Assembly: GCF_007004665.1 (NCBI RefSeq)
Contig: NZ_ML660053.1
Coordinates: 806,001 to 870,000 of the forward strand
DNA from: Denitrobaculum tricleocarpae
GTDB taxonomy: Bacteria; Pseudomonadota; Alphaproteobacteria; Kiloniellales; Kiloniellaceae
Length of the DNA stretch: 64,000 bases
Direction of reading: 5' to 3'
Shown: positions 34,668-43,321 of the stretch, piece after piece
Layout of the letters: each line of letters opens with the position of its first letter
How positions within the stretch are numbered: the first letter of the stretch is position 1
Made by a program: the position numbers and the translations under genes
Notes under the pieces: generated by a model
What the model was told of the DNA's origin: nothing
The model's database searches: none
The model's input: the letters and a program-made list of their open reading frames with translations, nothing else

Positions 34668-35501
34668 ATGGTTCAGGACCACGTTTCTCAGTTTCAGGCG
34701 CAAGGCTATGCGGTCGTTCGCGGCGTCTTTGCGCCGGACGAAATCGCTGAGATGGCCGAAGCTTTCGACGGGATTCATGCGCGGGCCCTGGCGGGCGGGC
34801 GTAACTGGCGAGACCGCAACACATTCTTCTGTCTTGCCGATGATCCAGCCAAGGGCAAGATTCTGCGCTATGTTCAATGGCCGGGCTGGATCGACGAGGG
34901 TCTTGAGCGTGTCCGGCGGGACCCCCGCATCCTGGAGATCCTGGAGCCCTTGATCGGTCCCAATCTCAAGCAGATCATCAATCAGATGCACTGGAAGGCG
35001 CCGGGTGCGTCCGCAGAGTTCGGATTTCACCAGGATTCCCGCTCTCGCCGTCCGCGCGAGGCTTACCGGGATCTCGCCAATTCCTACATCCAGACCGGCA
35101 TTGCAATTGACCCCCACAGCATGGAAAACGGTGCCATGGTAGTCTGCCCGGAGAGCCACCTGAGCGGCGATTTGCCCTTCGACGCGGACCGGCGTTCTAT
35201 GGACCAGGAAATGGATACCGCCGATCTTTCACGCCTCGGCCTGCGCTCGGATAAGGTTGCTGTCCTCAAAATGGCGCCCGGCGATATGGCGCTCTGGCAC
35301 GTCCACACGCTCCATGGCTCAGGTCCCAACCGCTCGACGATCGATCGTCGATTCTACATCAATGGCTATGTCATCGCTGAGAACTGCGACCGGGGTGAAT
35401 GGGCCTTCCGGGACGGCGCGCCGTGCCCGCTGCGAGGCGAGCAGAGCCTGGTCCACTATGACGAGCTCTACAGCAATCCCGGTCCCATGTACCTTGATTG
35501 A
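34668..35501 (+). CDS. PhyH family Fe(II)/2-oxoglutarate dioxygenase
   Basis: A 277-residue non-heme iron oxygenase. The HxD pair is His121-x-Asp123 (FGFHQDS), and the distal His with the 2-oxoglutarate-binding Arg lies in LHGSGPNRSTIDRRF (His216 onward). The divergent phosphonate transporter suggests that it hydroxylates the imported compound. Family members in such contexts include PhnY (2-aminoethylphosphonate), TmpA (trimethylated aminoethylphosphonate) and HtxA (hypophosphite). No HD-domain PhnZ/TmpB partner is in the window, which would leave hypophosphite oxidation or a partner elsewhere. The specific substrate is inference. Confidence 0.85.
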   Translation: MVQDHVSQFQAQGYAVVRGVFAPDEIAEMAEAFDGIHARALAGGRNWRDRNTFFCLADDPAKGKILRYVQWPGWIDEGLERVRRDPRILEILEPLIGPNLKQIINQMHWKAPGASAEFGFHQDSRSRRPREAYRDLANSYIQTGIAIDPHSMENGAMVVCPESHLSGDLPFDADRRSMDQEMDTADLSRLGLRSDKVAVLKMAPGDMALWHVHTLHGSGPNRSTIDRRFYINGYVIAENCDRGEWAFRDGAPCPLRGEQSLVHYDELYSNPGPMYLD

Positions 35502-35526
35502 GGCGCGGAACGCGCGCAGAGCCGGG

Positions 35527-36141
35527 TCAGTCTGCGAGATCCGCAACCGTCGGCACGATGCAGGCAAAGCGGTCGGACAGGGCGGCGAGGGCGCTGTCGT
35601 GTAGAACGCCAGCTTCAATCGCACGACTGCCGGGGTTCGGGCCGCTGGGGTTCGGGAGGGCGCGCGTGCTGCAGGTCTCAGCGACGATGGTGTTGTTGTA
35701 GCCCAAATCGAAAGCTGCGCGCGCGGTCGAACTGACGCACATGTGGGTCATGAAACCGGCCAGGATCAGATCCTTGCGGCCGATTTTTTCCAGCTCTTCC
35801 TGCAGATTGGTATCGGCCAGGGCATTCGGTTTGCGTTTTTCGATGACCAGTTCACCTCCCTCCGGTGCAGCGGCATCGATGATCTGACCCCGATGGGCCG
35901 AGCGGTCGAACGCTCCGCCGGCGCCCCCGACATGGGCGATATGGACGATCCGGGCTCCGGCGGCGCGGGCACGCGCCAAGAGAGTGGCGGCATTGGAGAC
36001 AGCGGCATCGACCTTATGCAGGGCGAGCGGACCTTCCAGATATTCGTTCTGAAGATCGATCATGACCAGCGTGGCCTTGGAGAGCTTTGCCTGCGGGATG
36101 GCGGCACCCGCGAGGTTCAGCAGCGTTTTGGGTTCGGACAT
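35527..36141 (-). CDS. Isochorismatase-like cysteine hydrolase
   Basis: A 204-residue hydrolase of the nicotinamidase/isochorismatase fold. The catalytic triad is visible as Asp in MIDLQNEY (about residue 28), Lys in VIEKRKPNAL (near 103) and Cys in FMTHMCVSSTARAA (near 138). The start at 36141 follows the divergent regulator region; the frame stays open upstream only through regulatory DNA. It hydrolyses an amide or vinyl ether of unknown identity. A LysR regulator is divergent from it, with dyads between. Confidence 0.86.
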   Translation of the reverse strand: MSEPKTLLNLAGAAIPQAKLSKATLVMIDLQNEYLEGPLALHKVDAAVSNAATLLARARAAGARIVHIAHVGGAGGAFDRSAHRGQIIDAAAPEGGELVIEKRKPNALADTNLQEELEKIGRKDLILAGFMTHMCVSSTARAAFDLGYNNTIVAETCSTRALPNPSGPNPGSRAIEAGVLHDSALAALSDRFACIVPTVADLAD

Positions 36142-36185
36142 TTTGGCCTCCAACGGGTTGGGTGTAGCTGTTGCCTTGTTTACGC

Positions 36186-36242
36186 TTTGCAATGTCTCCT
36201 GCAAATCCTCGACAACTGCAGCCGCTTCCTGCATTTTTGCAG
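36186..36242. promoter_or_regulatory. LysR-type dyads between hydrolase and regulator
   Basis: TTTGCA (36186-36191) and TGCAAA (36200-36205) are separated by 8 bases; a second dyad CTGCA-N4-TGCAG spans 36229-36242 and touches the LysR start. Both share the TGCA half-site, as expected for recognition and activation sites of one LysR protein. Confidence 0.45.
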
Positions 36243-36244
36243 CC

Positions 36245-37141
36245 ATGATCAATTGGGATGATGCAAAGGTCGTCCTGGCTATTGCGCGCGGTGGCACCTT
36301 CGCGGCGGCGGCGCGGGGGCTTGCCATGGATGAGACGACGGTTGCCCGGCGTTTGGCACGTCTGGAGCGGGCGCTGGAGGTGGAGGTTTTTCAGGCCTAC
36401 GACGGCCGCCGGATTCCAACTTCAAGAGGCGCGGGCCTGATCGCCCAGGCTGAGCGTTTGGAGGCCGAGGCCCTGCGGCTCGAGCATCTGGCAGGCGATA
36501 GCCTGGAAGAGGCGGTGGGTTGCGTGCGCATCGCCGCCACCGAGATGATTGCCCGCCATATCCTGGCGCCACGGATCAGGGCCCTTCAGGCGGCTCACCC
36601 GAAGGTCACGCTGCGCTTTCTCACCGGGCACGAGAACGTCAGCTTTGCACGCTGGGAGACGGATCTTGCCGTGCGTCTTGCGCGTCCAGAGCGGGGGGAT
36701 CTCCTGGTGCGGAAACTCGCCGATATTCGCTTCGCCGTTTTCCAGGCGAGTGCGGACCCGAAAGCGCGCGGTCCGGCCGCAAGCCGTCAGTGGCTGACCT
36801 ATCAGGAGGACCTGGCCCATTTGCCTGAGGCCCGATTTGTCGCGGGGAAATTGGATGGCGCGGAACCTCTCTTGCGGAGTAACGATCTGGACGCCCTGAC
36901 CAGGGCAGTTGCATGCGGGGCGGGTGTGGCTTGCCTGCCGACGTTCGTTGCTGAATTGGCGTCTCGGGGAGGCGCAGACGGGCTTTCGATCGTGCCTGAG
37001 GAGAAGGATCTGAACCTGAGCCGGGAAGCCTGGCTCCTGATGCGACCGGATCAACGTGAAGTGCAGTCGGTGCGCGCGGTTGCCGACTGGATCATTGACG
37101 CCTTTCGGGAGGTGCAAGCTGGGCTGGCGGGCCAAACCTAG
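36245..37141 (+). CDS. LysR family transcriptional regulator
   Basis: A 298-residue LysR-like protein. Its N-terminus INWDDAKVVLAIARGGTFAAAARGL (HTH about residues 3-60) belongs to the branch that recognises targets as single-gene local regulators. The effector domain includes ATEMIARHILAPRIRAL. The start at 36245 abuts the dyad at 36229. It most likely controls the divergent isochorismatase-like hydrolase. It is convergent with the GntR gene, with one base between stops. Confidence 0.88.
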   Translation: MINWDDAKVVLAIARGGTFAAAARGLAMDETTVARRLARLERALEVEVFQAYDGRRIPTSRGAGLIAQAERLEAEALRLEHLAGDSLEEAVGCVRIAATEMIARHILAPRIRALQAAHPKVTLRFLTGHENVSFARWETDLAVRLARPERGDLLVRKLADIRFAVFQASADPKARGPAASRQWLTYQEDLAHLPEARFVAGKLDGAEPLLRSNDLDALTRAVACGAGVACLPTFVAELASRGGADGLSIVPEEKDLNLSREAWLLMRPDQREVQSVRAVADWIIDAFREVQAGLAGQT

Positions 37142-37142
37142 G

Positions 37143-37835
37143 TTAGGGACTTCCAAGCAGTCGTTCATGTAGTTTACGGCCGGCATCTTCTATGTGGCGG
37201 GTGAGGCTTTCGATCGCGGCCATTTCGTCCCGGCGCCAGCAGGCGTCCAAAAGCGCACGGTGTTCCCCGTGGGAGACCTTCGCATAGTCCAGGGTGCTAA
37301 CGGTCATACGTAGGTAGCGGTCGGCGGCATTGCTCAGGTTTTCGATGTGGGCAAGCAGGCGTGGGCGCGCGCAGGGCTGATAAAGGGTCGTGTGAAACGC
37401 GGCATTCAACCGGCCGAAGTCGGCGACGGGCGCGGATTCCATTTTTTCCTGCAGATCCTCCGCGCGCCCGATCTGCGCGTTGGTGAGTTCGGGCAGGGCG
37501 AGCCGCAAGGCGAGCGTTTCGGCAGCCACCCGCATTTCATAGATTTCCTGCAGGTCCGCCGCGCTGACCGGCGCGACCATCGCCCCTTTGTTCGGCGTGA
37601 AGGAGATAAAGCCCTCTGCTTCGAGGCGATAGAGCGCTTCACGGATCGGCATGCGGCTGACACCGAAACGTTCCGCCAAAAGCTGTTGGCGCAGGACCGA
37701 GCCCGCCTGCAGACGGCCACTGACAATGTCTTCACGCAATACCTCGAGAACTTCCGTTGCCTGTTCACCGTGCCGTCCGGTGAGCAGGGCTGTCCTGCCG
37801 GCGTCTGTGCCTCTCTGATTTAGATTGCTCGTCAT
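37143..37835 (-). CDS. GntR family transcriptional regulator (FCD domain)
   Basis: A 230-residue FadR-type regulator. The winged helix (about residues 25-85) has LLAERFGVSRMPIREALYRLEAEGFI; the all-helical FCD domain (about 95-220) supplies Asp/His ligands for a metal near a carboxylate effector (e.g. FHTTLYQPC, and SHGEHRALLDA). It is divergent from a BenE-type carrier, with a direct repeat in between, so it probably controls that carrier in response to an organic acid. Confidence 0.88.
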   Translation of the reverse strand: MTSNLNQRGTDAGRTALLTGRHGEQATEVLEVLREDIVSGRLQAGSVLRQQLLAERFGVSRMPIREALYRLEAEGFISFTPNKGAMVAPVSAADLQEIYEMRVAAETLALRLALPELTNAQIGRAEDLQEKMESAPVADFGRLNAAFHTTLYQPCARPRLLAHIENLSNAADRYLRMTVSTLDYAKVSHGEHRALLDACWRRDEMAAIESLTRHIEDAGRKLHERLLGSP

Positions 37836-37875
37836 GAGGAGATGTTAGCCCAGGATGAGGATTGACAAAACAATC

Positions 37876-37906
37876 AAATTGTATCCAGATATATAAATTG
37901 TATCCA
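37876..37906. promoter_or_regulatory. Direct repeat AAATTGTATCCA x2, likely GntR site
   Basis: Identical 12-base units at 37876-37887 and 37895-37906 (19-base period) lie between the divergent GntR and carrier genes, just before the carrier ATG. Such repeated half-sites with GTAT are common for FCD-type GntR proteins. Confidence 0.55.
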
Positions 37907-37918
37907 ATTTGTTGTTCC

Positions 37919-39067
37919 ATGATGCGTTCATCCCACGTTATATCCGCTCTTGTCGCCATCCTGGTGGGTTTCGGCAGTTCCGTCGCCGTGATTCTGGCCG
38001 CCGCCAGGGCCGTCGGCGCAACACCCGACCAGACCTCCTCCTGGGTTGCCGCGCTTTGCCTGGCAATCGCGGCAACCACGGCGGTTCTGAGCCTGCGTCA
38101 CCGCATGCCGATCGTGACGGCATGGTCGACACCCGGTGCTGCCCTGATCGCGACCACGCAGGGGGTCAACATTGAGCAGGCCGTCGGTGCCTTCCTGCTG
38201 GCGGCGGTCCTGATCATCGCCACGGCCGCTTTTCGTCCGATCAATGCCCTCATGGCACGGATCCCGACGGCGATTGCCGCCGCCATGCTCGCGGGCGTCT
38301 TGTTCGGCTTCGTTCTTTCCCTTTTCGACCACCTGGAGGCCAGTCCGGCCCTGGTCCTTCCGCTGCTGGCGGTCTTCGTGACTTTCAGACTGTTCTCCGC
38401 CGCCTGGGCGGTTCTGGTGGTTCTGGTGGCCGGTGTCGCGCTTTCTTACGGACTGGATTTAACCCGGCCGATCGGAGACCTGGCGCTGTCCCGCTTCATC
38501 TACGTCCATCCGGTTTTCGACCCCGTCACACTGATCGGACTGGGCCTGCCACTCTACATAGTGACCATGGCTTCGCAAAACCTGCCGGGCTTTGCGGTGT
38601 TGAAGGCGTCGGACTATCATCCGCCATCGCGCTCGATCCTCGGGGTGACCGGACTTGCGTCACTCCTGACGGCACCGGTCGGCGCGCACGCCACGAACCT
38701 CGCGGCGATCACCGCCTCGCTCTGCACCGGACCCGATGTTGATCCGGACAAGGACAGGCGCTGGCTCTGCGGACCTTTCTACGCATTGGGATACGCTCTT
38801 CTCGCTGTCTTCGGCGCATCGCTGGTAACGCTTTTTGCCAGTTTCCCCGAAGCCTTGATCGCGACCGTTGCCGGGGTGGCCCTGGCGAGCCCCTTCATGG
38901 CTTCGCTCAGCGCAAGCGTCAGCGAAGAACGCGACCGCTTTGCAGCGCTCACCACCTTTGCCGTGACGGCTTCCGGATTCAGCGCCTTCGGTTTGGGTGC
39001 GGCCATGTGGGGTTTATTCGCCGGCCTCCTGGCGTTCGGCCTGGAGCGTCTCAAGGCACAGCATTGA
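37919..39067 (+). CDS. Benzoate/H+ symporter family carrier (BenE-like)
   Basis: A 382-residue polytopic protein with about 11-12 membrane helices. Family marks are IVTAWSTPGAALIATTQG (about residues 66-83), YIVTMASQNLPGFAVLKASDY and a TAPVGAHATNLAAITASLC stretch (each cut short here). BenE proteins import benzoate or related acids by proton symport. The start is at ATG 37919 or 37922. It is alone on its strand and regulated by the divergent GntR protein. The presence of the pca pathway makes aromatic acids plausible, but no benzoate dioxygenase is in the window. Confidence 0.88.
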   Translation: MMRSSHVISALVAILVGFGSSVAVILAAARAVGATPDQTSSWVAALCLAIAATTAVLSLRHRMPIVTAWSTPGAALIATTQGVNIEQAVGAFLLAAVLIIATAAFRPINALMARIPTAIAAAMLAGVLFGFVLSLFDHLEASPALVLPLLAVFVTFRLFSAAWAVLVVLVAGVALSYGLDLTRPIGDLALSRFIYVHPVFDPVTLIGLGLPLYIVTMASQNLPGFAVLKASDYHPPSRSILGVTGLASLLTAPVGAHATNLAAITASLCTGPDVDPDKDRRWLCGPFYALGYALLAVFGASLVTLFASFPEALIATVAGVALASPFMASLSASVSEERDRFAALTTFAVTASGFSAFGLGAAMWGLFAGLLAFGLERLKAQH

Positions 39068-39103
39068 CCGGTGAAAGACCGGGTTAACGCATTCGAAGGT
39101 GGA

Positions 39104-39388
39104 CTATTTCGTCTCAACCTCGACAAACACGAACTCAAAGTCGTTCGGATTGATCACGTCGTGTTCAACGCCGGTTTCGCGGTAGTAGGGCACGCCTTTT
39201 TTGAGTTCGGCCAAGCTTTCCTTACCGCCCTCAGTCACGATCTTGAGTTGTCCGTCGAGCATCGGGACGACGACGTAGTCCATCTCGTGACGGTGCCAGC
39301 CGGTTGCGGCCCCGGGTGCGAAGCGCCATTCGGTGACCCGGACTTTGTCATTGTCGATGAAGACAGTGGGTGTCGCAGCTTCAGTCAT
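39104..39388 (-). CDS. Cupin domain protein
   Basis: A 94-residue single cupin. The metal-site motif reads PGAATGWHRHEMDYVVVPMLDG (G-x5-H-x-H-x-E pattern, with E/D variation) and the second His is in TGVEHDVINPNDFEFVFVE. The start at 39388 has a GAGG site. It is the downstream gene of a small unit with a VOC protein. Role unknown; possibly a small-molecule oxygenase or regulator. Confidence 0.8.
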   Translation of the reverse strand: MTEAATPTVFIDNDKVRVTEWRFAPGAATGWHRHEMDYVVVPMLDGQLKIVTEGGKESLAELKKGVPYYRETGVEHDVINPNDFEFVFVEVETK

Positions 39389-39440
39389 GGAGTGCCTCAA
39401 TCTTTAGGGCTTTGGTTGTGGCTTGACCTCGGCGTTAGGC

Positions 39441-39818
39441 TCAGGCGCTCTCACTCGCGAGGAACTGAATTTCGATCCGGTTGCCGTCCGGGTCGCGCAC
39501 ATTGACCTGGGTGTTGCCCAGTTCCGGTATCGTCCGGGTCGCGTATTCGATGTTTCGCTTTTCCAGGTTGGCAATGAAGTCGCTGAGGCCCGAAGCCATA
39601 AAAGCGAAGTGATCGATTTGTCCGACCGCGGCGGTTTCCCCCTCGGCGGGTCCCATCAGATGCAGGGCCGCCCGGTCTCCGCAATAGAGCCATGCACCCG
39701 GGAAGGAAAATGGCGGTCGCTCCCCCTCATACAAACCGACAACCTCCTCGTAAAAGCGCACCATCTCCGGCAGGTTTCTGGTGCGGATGTTGACATGATC
39801 CAATGACGTGAGCGGCAT
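39441..39818 (-). CDS. VOC (glyoxalase) family protein
   Basis: A 125-residue VOC protein with metal-site residues in TSLDHVNIRT (His at about 8), AALHLMG, IDHFAFMA (His near 71) and NRIEIQFL (Glu near 118), that is, a near-complete set of two His and a Glu. It resembles small glyoxalase I- or fosfomycin-resistance-like proteins. The start at 39818 is used; an extra 13 residues upstream look untranslated. It shares an operon with the cupin gene 52 bases downstream. Confidence 0.85.
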   Translation of the reverse strand: MPLTSLDHVNIRTRNLPEMVRFYEEVVGLYEGERPPFSFPGAWLYCGDRAALHLMGPAEGETAAVGQIDHFAFMASGLSDFIANLEKRNIEYATRTIPELGNTQVNVRDPDGNRIEIQFLASESA

Positions 39819-40143
39819 GACGACCCATTTCCCTTTGTTGGTTCGCAAGTGTCTCACTGCTGTGCGCCGCGTTCCAGAATTTTTCTCTTCGGGCTCTGGT
39901 CAAGCCGCGAAGCTGTTCCCATATCGATTTCCATCGATCGCGCTAACGCGATTTCGTCTCAGAGGTGGAACGGAAAATTATCGCTTCGGAACAAATCGGC
40001 CGGGAGACGCCGCTCTGCGGCCTCCGATTCTGCCGGAAATACGGCACATCCGAAGACGTAGGATACGTCCCTTTCCCAAAAGATCTATCGTCCGAAAAGC
40101 ACGCCGGGCGGGATAAGCCCGCTCCGGTCAATGGAGGTTTTCC
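39819..40143. other. Divergent promoter region
   Basis: Between the VOC gene and the molybdenum hydroxylase operon. A perfect dyad GACGTA-GGA-TACGTC (40055-40069) lies about 75 bases before the hydroxylase start; otherwise nothing was recognised. A GGAGG site precedes the ATG at 40144. Confidence 0.5.
40055..40069. promoter_or_regulatory. 15-bp dyad upstream of the molybdenum hydroxylase genes
   Basis: GACGTA and TACGTC flank three bases; symmetric, in promoter position. The regulator is unknown. Confidence 0.35.
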
Positions 40144-40602
40144 ATGTACGAACTCAAAATAAATGGTGAAACCCGCAGCGTTGATGTCGATGGCGACACG
40201 CCGCTGCTGTGGGTGATTCGCGACGAACTCAATTTAACGGGCACCAAGTTCGGCTGCGGGGTTGCCGCCTGCGGCGCCTGCACGGTGCATGTCGACGGCC
40301 AGCCCATGCGGTCCTGCCAGCTTTTCATCGAGGACTCCGAGGGTCTCGAGATCACCACGATCGAAGGCTTGAACAGTCCGGTCGCGGAAGCGGTTCAGAC
40401 CGCCTGGCGGGAGATGGATGTGCCGCAGTGCGGATACTGCCAGTCCGGCCAGATCATGCAGGCCATCGGCCTCTTGAGTGAGAACCCGAAACCGAGCGAT
40501 GCGGACATCGACGAGTCCATGGCCGGCAATCTCTGCCGCTGCGGGACCTATGTCCGTATCCGCGGCGCCATTCACAAGGCTGCCGGTAAGTTGGAGGCTT
40601 AA
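40144..40602 (+). CDS. iorA: (2Fe-2S) subunit of a molybdenum hydroxylase, isoquinoline 1-oxidoreductase alpha type
   Basis: A 152-residue protein with two [2Fe-2S] clusters: the plant-type cluster in [16 protein letters not shown] (residues about 38-55) and the second, helical cluster in CGYCQSGQ and [13 protein letters not shown] (near 98-140). It passes electrons from the molybdenum subunit to an outside acceptor such as a cytochrome or quinone; the two-subunit IorAB type has no FAD subunit. It overlaps nothing but is three bases before its partner. A gene name is given by family resemblance only. Confidence 0.88.
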   Translation: MYELKINGETRSVDVDGDTPLLWVIRDELNLTGTKFGCGVAACGACTVHVDGQPMRSCQLFIEDSEGLEITTIEGLNSPVAEAVQTAWREMDVPQCGYCQSGQIMQAIGLLSENPKPSDADIDESMAGNLCRCGTYVRIRGAIHKAAGKLEA

Positions 40603-40605
40603 GTC

Positions 40606-42783
40606 ATGTTGAAACACCTTATGAGAGAGAGCCGGACGTCCCGCCGCGGTTTCCTGCTCGGCGCAACCGGTACGGCGGCGGCTCTGGTGGTCGGTTTCCG
40701 CCCGACCTCCGAACCTCTGGCGGCCGGCGACGCGAAGATGGTTCACAATCCCTTCGTCAAGATCACGCCTGACAATGTGGTTACGGTCGTGGCCAAGCAC
40801 TTCGAGATGGGGCAGGGCACGACGACAGGTTTGCCCACGCTGGTCGCGGAAGAACTGGATGCGGACTGGGATCAGGTGGCGGTCGAATGGGCGCCCGCGG
40901 ACGCCAAAGTCTACAACAACCTGCACTGGGGCGAAGCTCAGGGAACCGGCGGCAGCTCGGCGATCGCCAATTCCTTCATGCAGTACCGGCAGGCCGGTGC
41001 GGCGGCGCGGGATATCCTGGTCCGGGCGGCGGCCGGGGCCTGGAAGGTTCCTGCATCGGAGGTCAGGGCCGAAAAGGGCCGCCTGTTCCACGATGCGAGC
41101 GGTCAGTCCGCGAGCTTCGGCGAAATGGTCGAACATGCGTCCGGATTGGAGGCCGTTGCGGAACCTCAATTGAAGGATCCGTCGCAGTTCACGCTGATCG
41201 GCAAACGCATTCCGCGCAAGGATACGGCGGCCAAGACAAACGGTGAGGCGATCTTTGCCATGGATGTCAGAATCCCAGACATGGTCACCGCCGTGCTGCA
41301 GCGTCCGCCCAGGTTTGGCGGCAAGGTTGCTTCTTTCGACGCGACCGAGGCCATGAAGGTGCGCGGCGTTGTTGACGTCAAGTCGATCGATAGCGCTGTT
41401 GTCGTCTATGCCAGCAACACCTGGGCGGCAATCAAGGGCAGGGATGCCTTGAGCATCGAGTGGGATGAGAGCGCAGCCGAGACCCGGGGCAGCGAAGAGA
41501 TCTTCGCGGAATATGAAGCGCTCGCCAAACAGCCTGGCGCCGTTGCCCGGCAGGATGGCGATGTCGGTACGGCGCTGGCGCAGGCCAGTAAAAAGGTCAG
41601 CGGAACCTTCCGCTTCCCCTATCTTGCCCACGCACCCATGGAGCCCTTGAACTGCGTGATACGGGTTGACGGCCAGAGTGCCGAAGTCTGGACGGGCTCT
41701 CAATTCCCGAGCATGGAGCAGGGCGTGACCGCGACGATCCTGGGACTAAAGCCGGAACAGGTGAAGATCCACACGGTCTATGCCGGTGGCAGCTTCGGAC
41801 GCCGGGCGACACCGAATGCCGATTATGTGGGCGAAGCCGCGATGGCGGCCAAAGCTATCGACGGCCGGTCGCCGGTGCATCTGGTCTGGACGCGTGAAGA
41901 CGACATCAAAGGAGGGTTCTACCGCCCGCTCAACCTTCATCACGTGGAGGCGGGAATCGATGATCAGGGACAGCCCTCGGCCTGGCACCAGCGCATCGTT
42001 GGTCAGTCGATCCTTGCCGGCACGCCCTTCGAGGGCTTCCTGGTCAAGGACGGTATCGACGCTACCTCGGTCGAGGGAGCCCAGAACCTGGGGTACGACG
42101 TACCCAACATCACGGTCGATCTTCATTCGCCGAAGGTCGGGATCCCCGTTCTCTGGTGGCGGGCGGTTGGTCATACCCACACCGGCTATTCGACCGAAGT
42201 GATCATCGACATGCTGGCGGAGGCGGCGGGGCAGGATCCCGTCGAATACCGGCTTAAGCAGATGAAGAACCACCCGCGCCATACCGGAGTGCTTCAGCTT
42301 GCCGCCGAGAAGGCGAACTGGGGCAGCGATCTGCCGGAAGGCTGGGCGCGCGGTGTCGCCGTCCATGAGTCCTTTAATTCCTATGTGGCTCAGGTCGCGG
42401 AGGTGGCACGGGAAGACGATGGCTCCATCAAGGTCAAACGCATTGTCTGCGCTGTGGACTGCGGGCTCGTTATCAATCCCGATGTGGTCGTCGCGCAGAT
42501 GGAAAGCGGGATCGTGTACGGACTTGGAACGGCGATCCGCAATGCCGTGACCCTGGATGGCGGTGAGGTCGAGCAGGATAACTTCCCGGTTTACGATCCG
42601 CTGCGTATCTCGGAAATGCCTGAGATCGAAGTCCATATCGTCAATTCGACCGAAGCGCCTACGGGCGTAGGTGAGCCCGGCACGCCGCCGGTGGCACCGG
42701 CGGTGGCGAACGCGATCCATGCGGCGATAGGCAAGCGAATCTTCACTCTGCCGTTCTCGGAAAGCGGTGTTGAAGTCGCTTAG
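40606..42783 (+). CDS. iorB: Molybdopterin subunit of aldehyde/isoquinoline oxidoreductase type
   Basis: A 725-residue molybdenum hydroxylase large subunit. A twin-arginine signal is visible (SRRGFLLGATG near residues 12-23), so the complex is probably exported folded with its small partner. MPT-binding and active-site segments include GGSFGRR, GVGEPGTPPVAPAVANAI near the C-terminus (conserved Glu-Pro-Gly-Thr for catalysis) and EMGQGTTTGLPTLVAEEL near residue 66. It hydroxylates an N-heterocycle or oxidises an aldehyde with water as oxygen source. The substrate is unknown; isoquinoline is one family example. A strong terminator follows. Confidence 0.88.
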   Translation: MLKHLMRESRTSRRGFLLGATGTAAALVVGFRPTSEPLAAGDAKMVHNPFVKITPDNVVTVVAKHFEMGQGTTTGLPTLVAEELDADWDQVAVEWAPADAKVYNNLHWGEAQGTGGSSAIANSFMQYRQAGAAARDILVRAAAGAWKVPASEVRAEKGRLFHDASGQSASFGEMVEHASGLEAVAEPQLKDPSQFTLIGKRIPRKDTAAKTNGEAIFAMDVRIPDMVTAVLQRPPRFGGKVASFDATEAMKVRGVVDVKSIDSAVVVYASNTWAAIKGRDALSIEWDESAAETRGSEEIFAEYEALAKQPGAVARQDGDVGTALAQASKKVSGTFRFPYLAHAPMEPLNCVIRVDGQSAEVWTGSQFPSMEQGVTATILGLKPEQVKIHTVYAGGSFGRRATPNADYVGEAAMAAKAIDGRSPVHLVWTREDDIKGGFYRPLNLHHVEAGIDDQGQPSAWHQRIVGQSILAGTPFEGFLVKDGIDATSVEGAQNLGYDVPNITVDLHSPKVGIPVLWWRAVGHTHTGYSTEVIIDMLAEAAGQDPVEYRLKQMKNHPRHTGVLQLAAEKANWGSDLPEGWARGVAVHESFNSYVAQVAEVAREDDGSIKVKRIVCAVDCGLVINPDVVVAQMESGIVYGLGTAIRNAVTLDGGEVEQDNFPVYDPLRISEMPEIEVHIVNSTEAPTGVGEPGTPPVAPAVANAIHAAIGKRIFTLPFSESGVEVA

Positions 42784-42798
42784 CGTCCATTGGCAAAA

Positions 42799-42840
42799 AA
42801 AACGGGCGGCGGTACATTGAGAGGGTTAGCCGCCCGTTTT
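42799..42840 (+). terminator. Rho-independent terminator after iorB
   Basis: AAAACGGGCGGC (42799-42810) pairs with GCCGCCCGTTTT (42829-42840): 12 bp with A-run before and T-run after, so it can stop transcription in both directions. Confidence 0.85.
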
Positions 42841-43321
42841 CTATTTAGATGATGTTGTTCTGGGCTTGATACTCGCGTGAATGGATACGTGCTACAATTT
42901 GAGCAAACCATTTTTAGTTGTGAGAACTGACTGCGGTGATACGAAAAAATTCGTCTTTAGTTGCATATGTCAGTTAGAGCATCGACAACACAGGTGTCGC
43001 GCTTTGCTTACTCAAAGTAATTCCTGTCTTTCTCATTCCGGTCAAATATTTTCCGGTAAAACATAATCAAAACAAGTAAATATAGATATTTCTTTTCATT
43101 GATTCTGCAGGTCCTTTCGGCTCTGCAGTTTCCTTTAAGTTTCTCGCCTTGGTGGGAAGTATTTTTTTCCTGCGCTCTTCTCTCCTTAAATAATTTTTAA
43201 TCCGGTTGCCTAATCTTTAGCCACTTGATGTGCATGTTTTTCACATTCAGGGGCGTGCTCAATTTAGGCCGTCATAAGAACCGAAAACGAGCTATGGGGG
43301 GCTGCTTCAGCAGTCTGAAAA
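42841..43321. other. AT-rich intergenic region before the cytochrome peroxidase gene
   Basis: About 480 bases, clearly AT-rich, without credible frames. It must carry the promoter of the next operon. A GCTG-CTT-CAGC mini-hairpin sits just before the ATG at 43322. An FNR-like TTGAT is seen near 43226 but its second half-site is poor. Confidence 0.5.

Noticed and set aside
40234-41703. Minus-strand frame of 489 codons opposite the molybdenum hydroxylase genes
   Set aside because: Antisense of iorA/iorB; Arg/His/Asp-rich shadow without motifs.
43224-43240. FNR-like site (TTGAT half) before the cytochrome peroxidase gene
   Set aside because: The second half-site differs at three of five positions.
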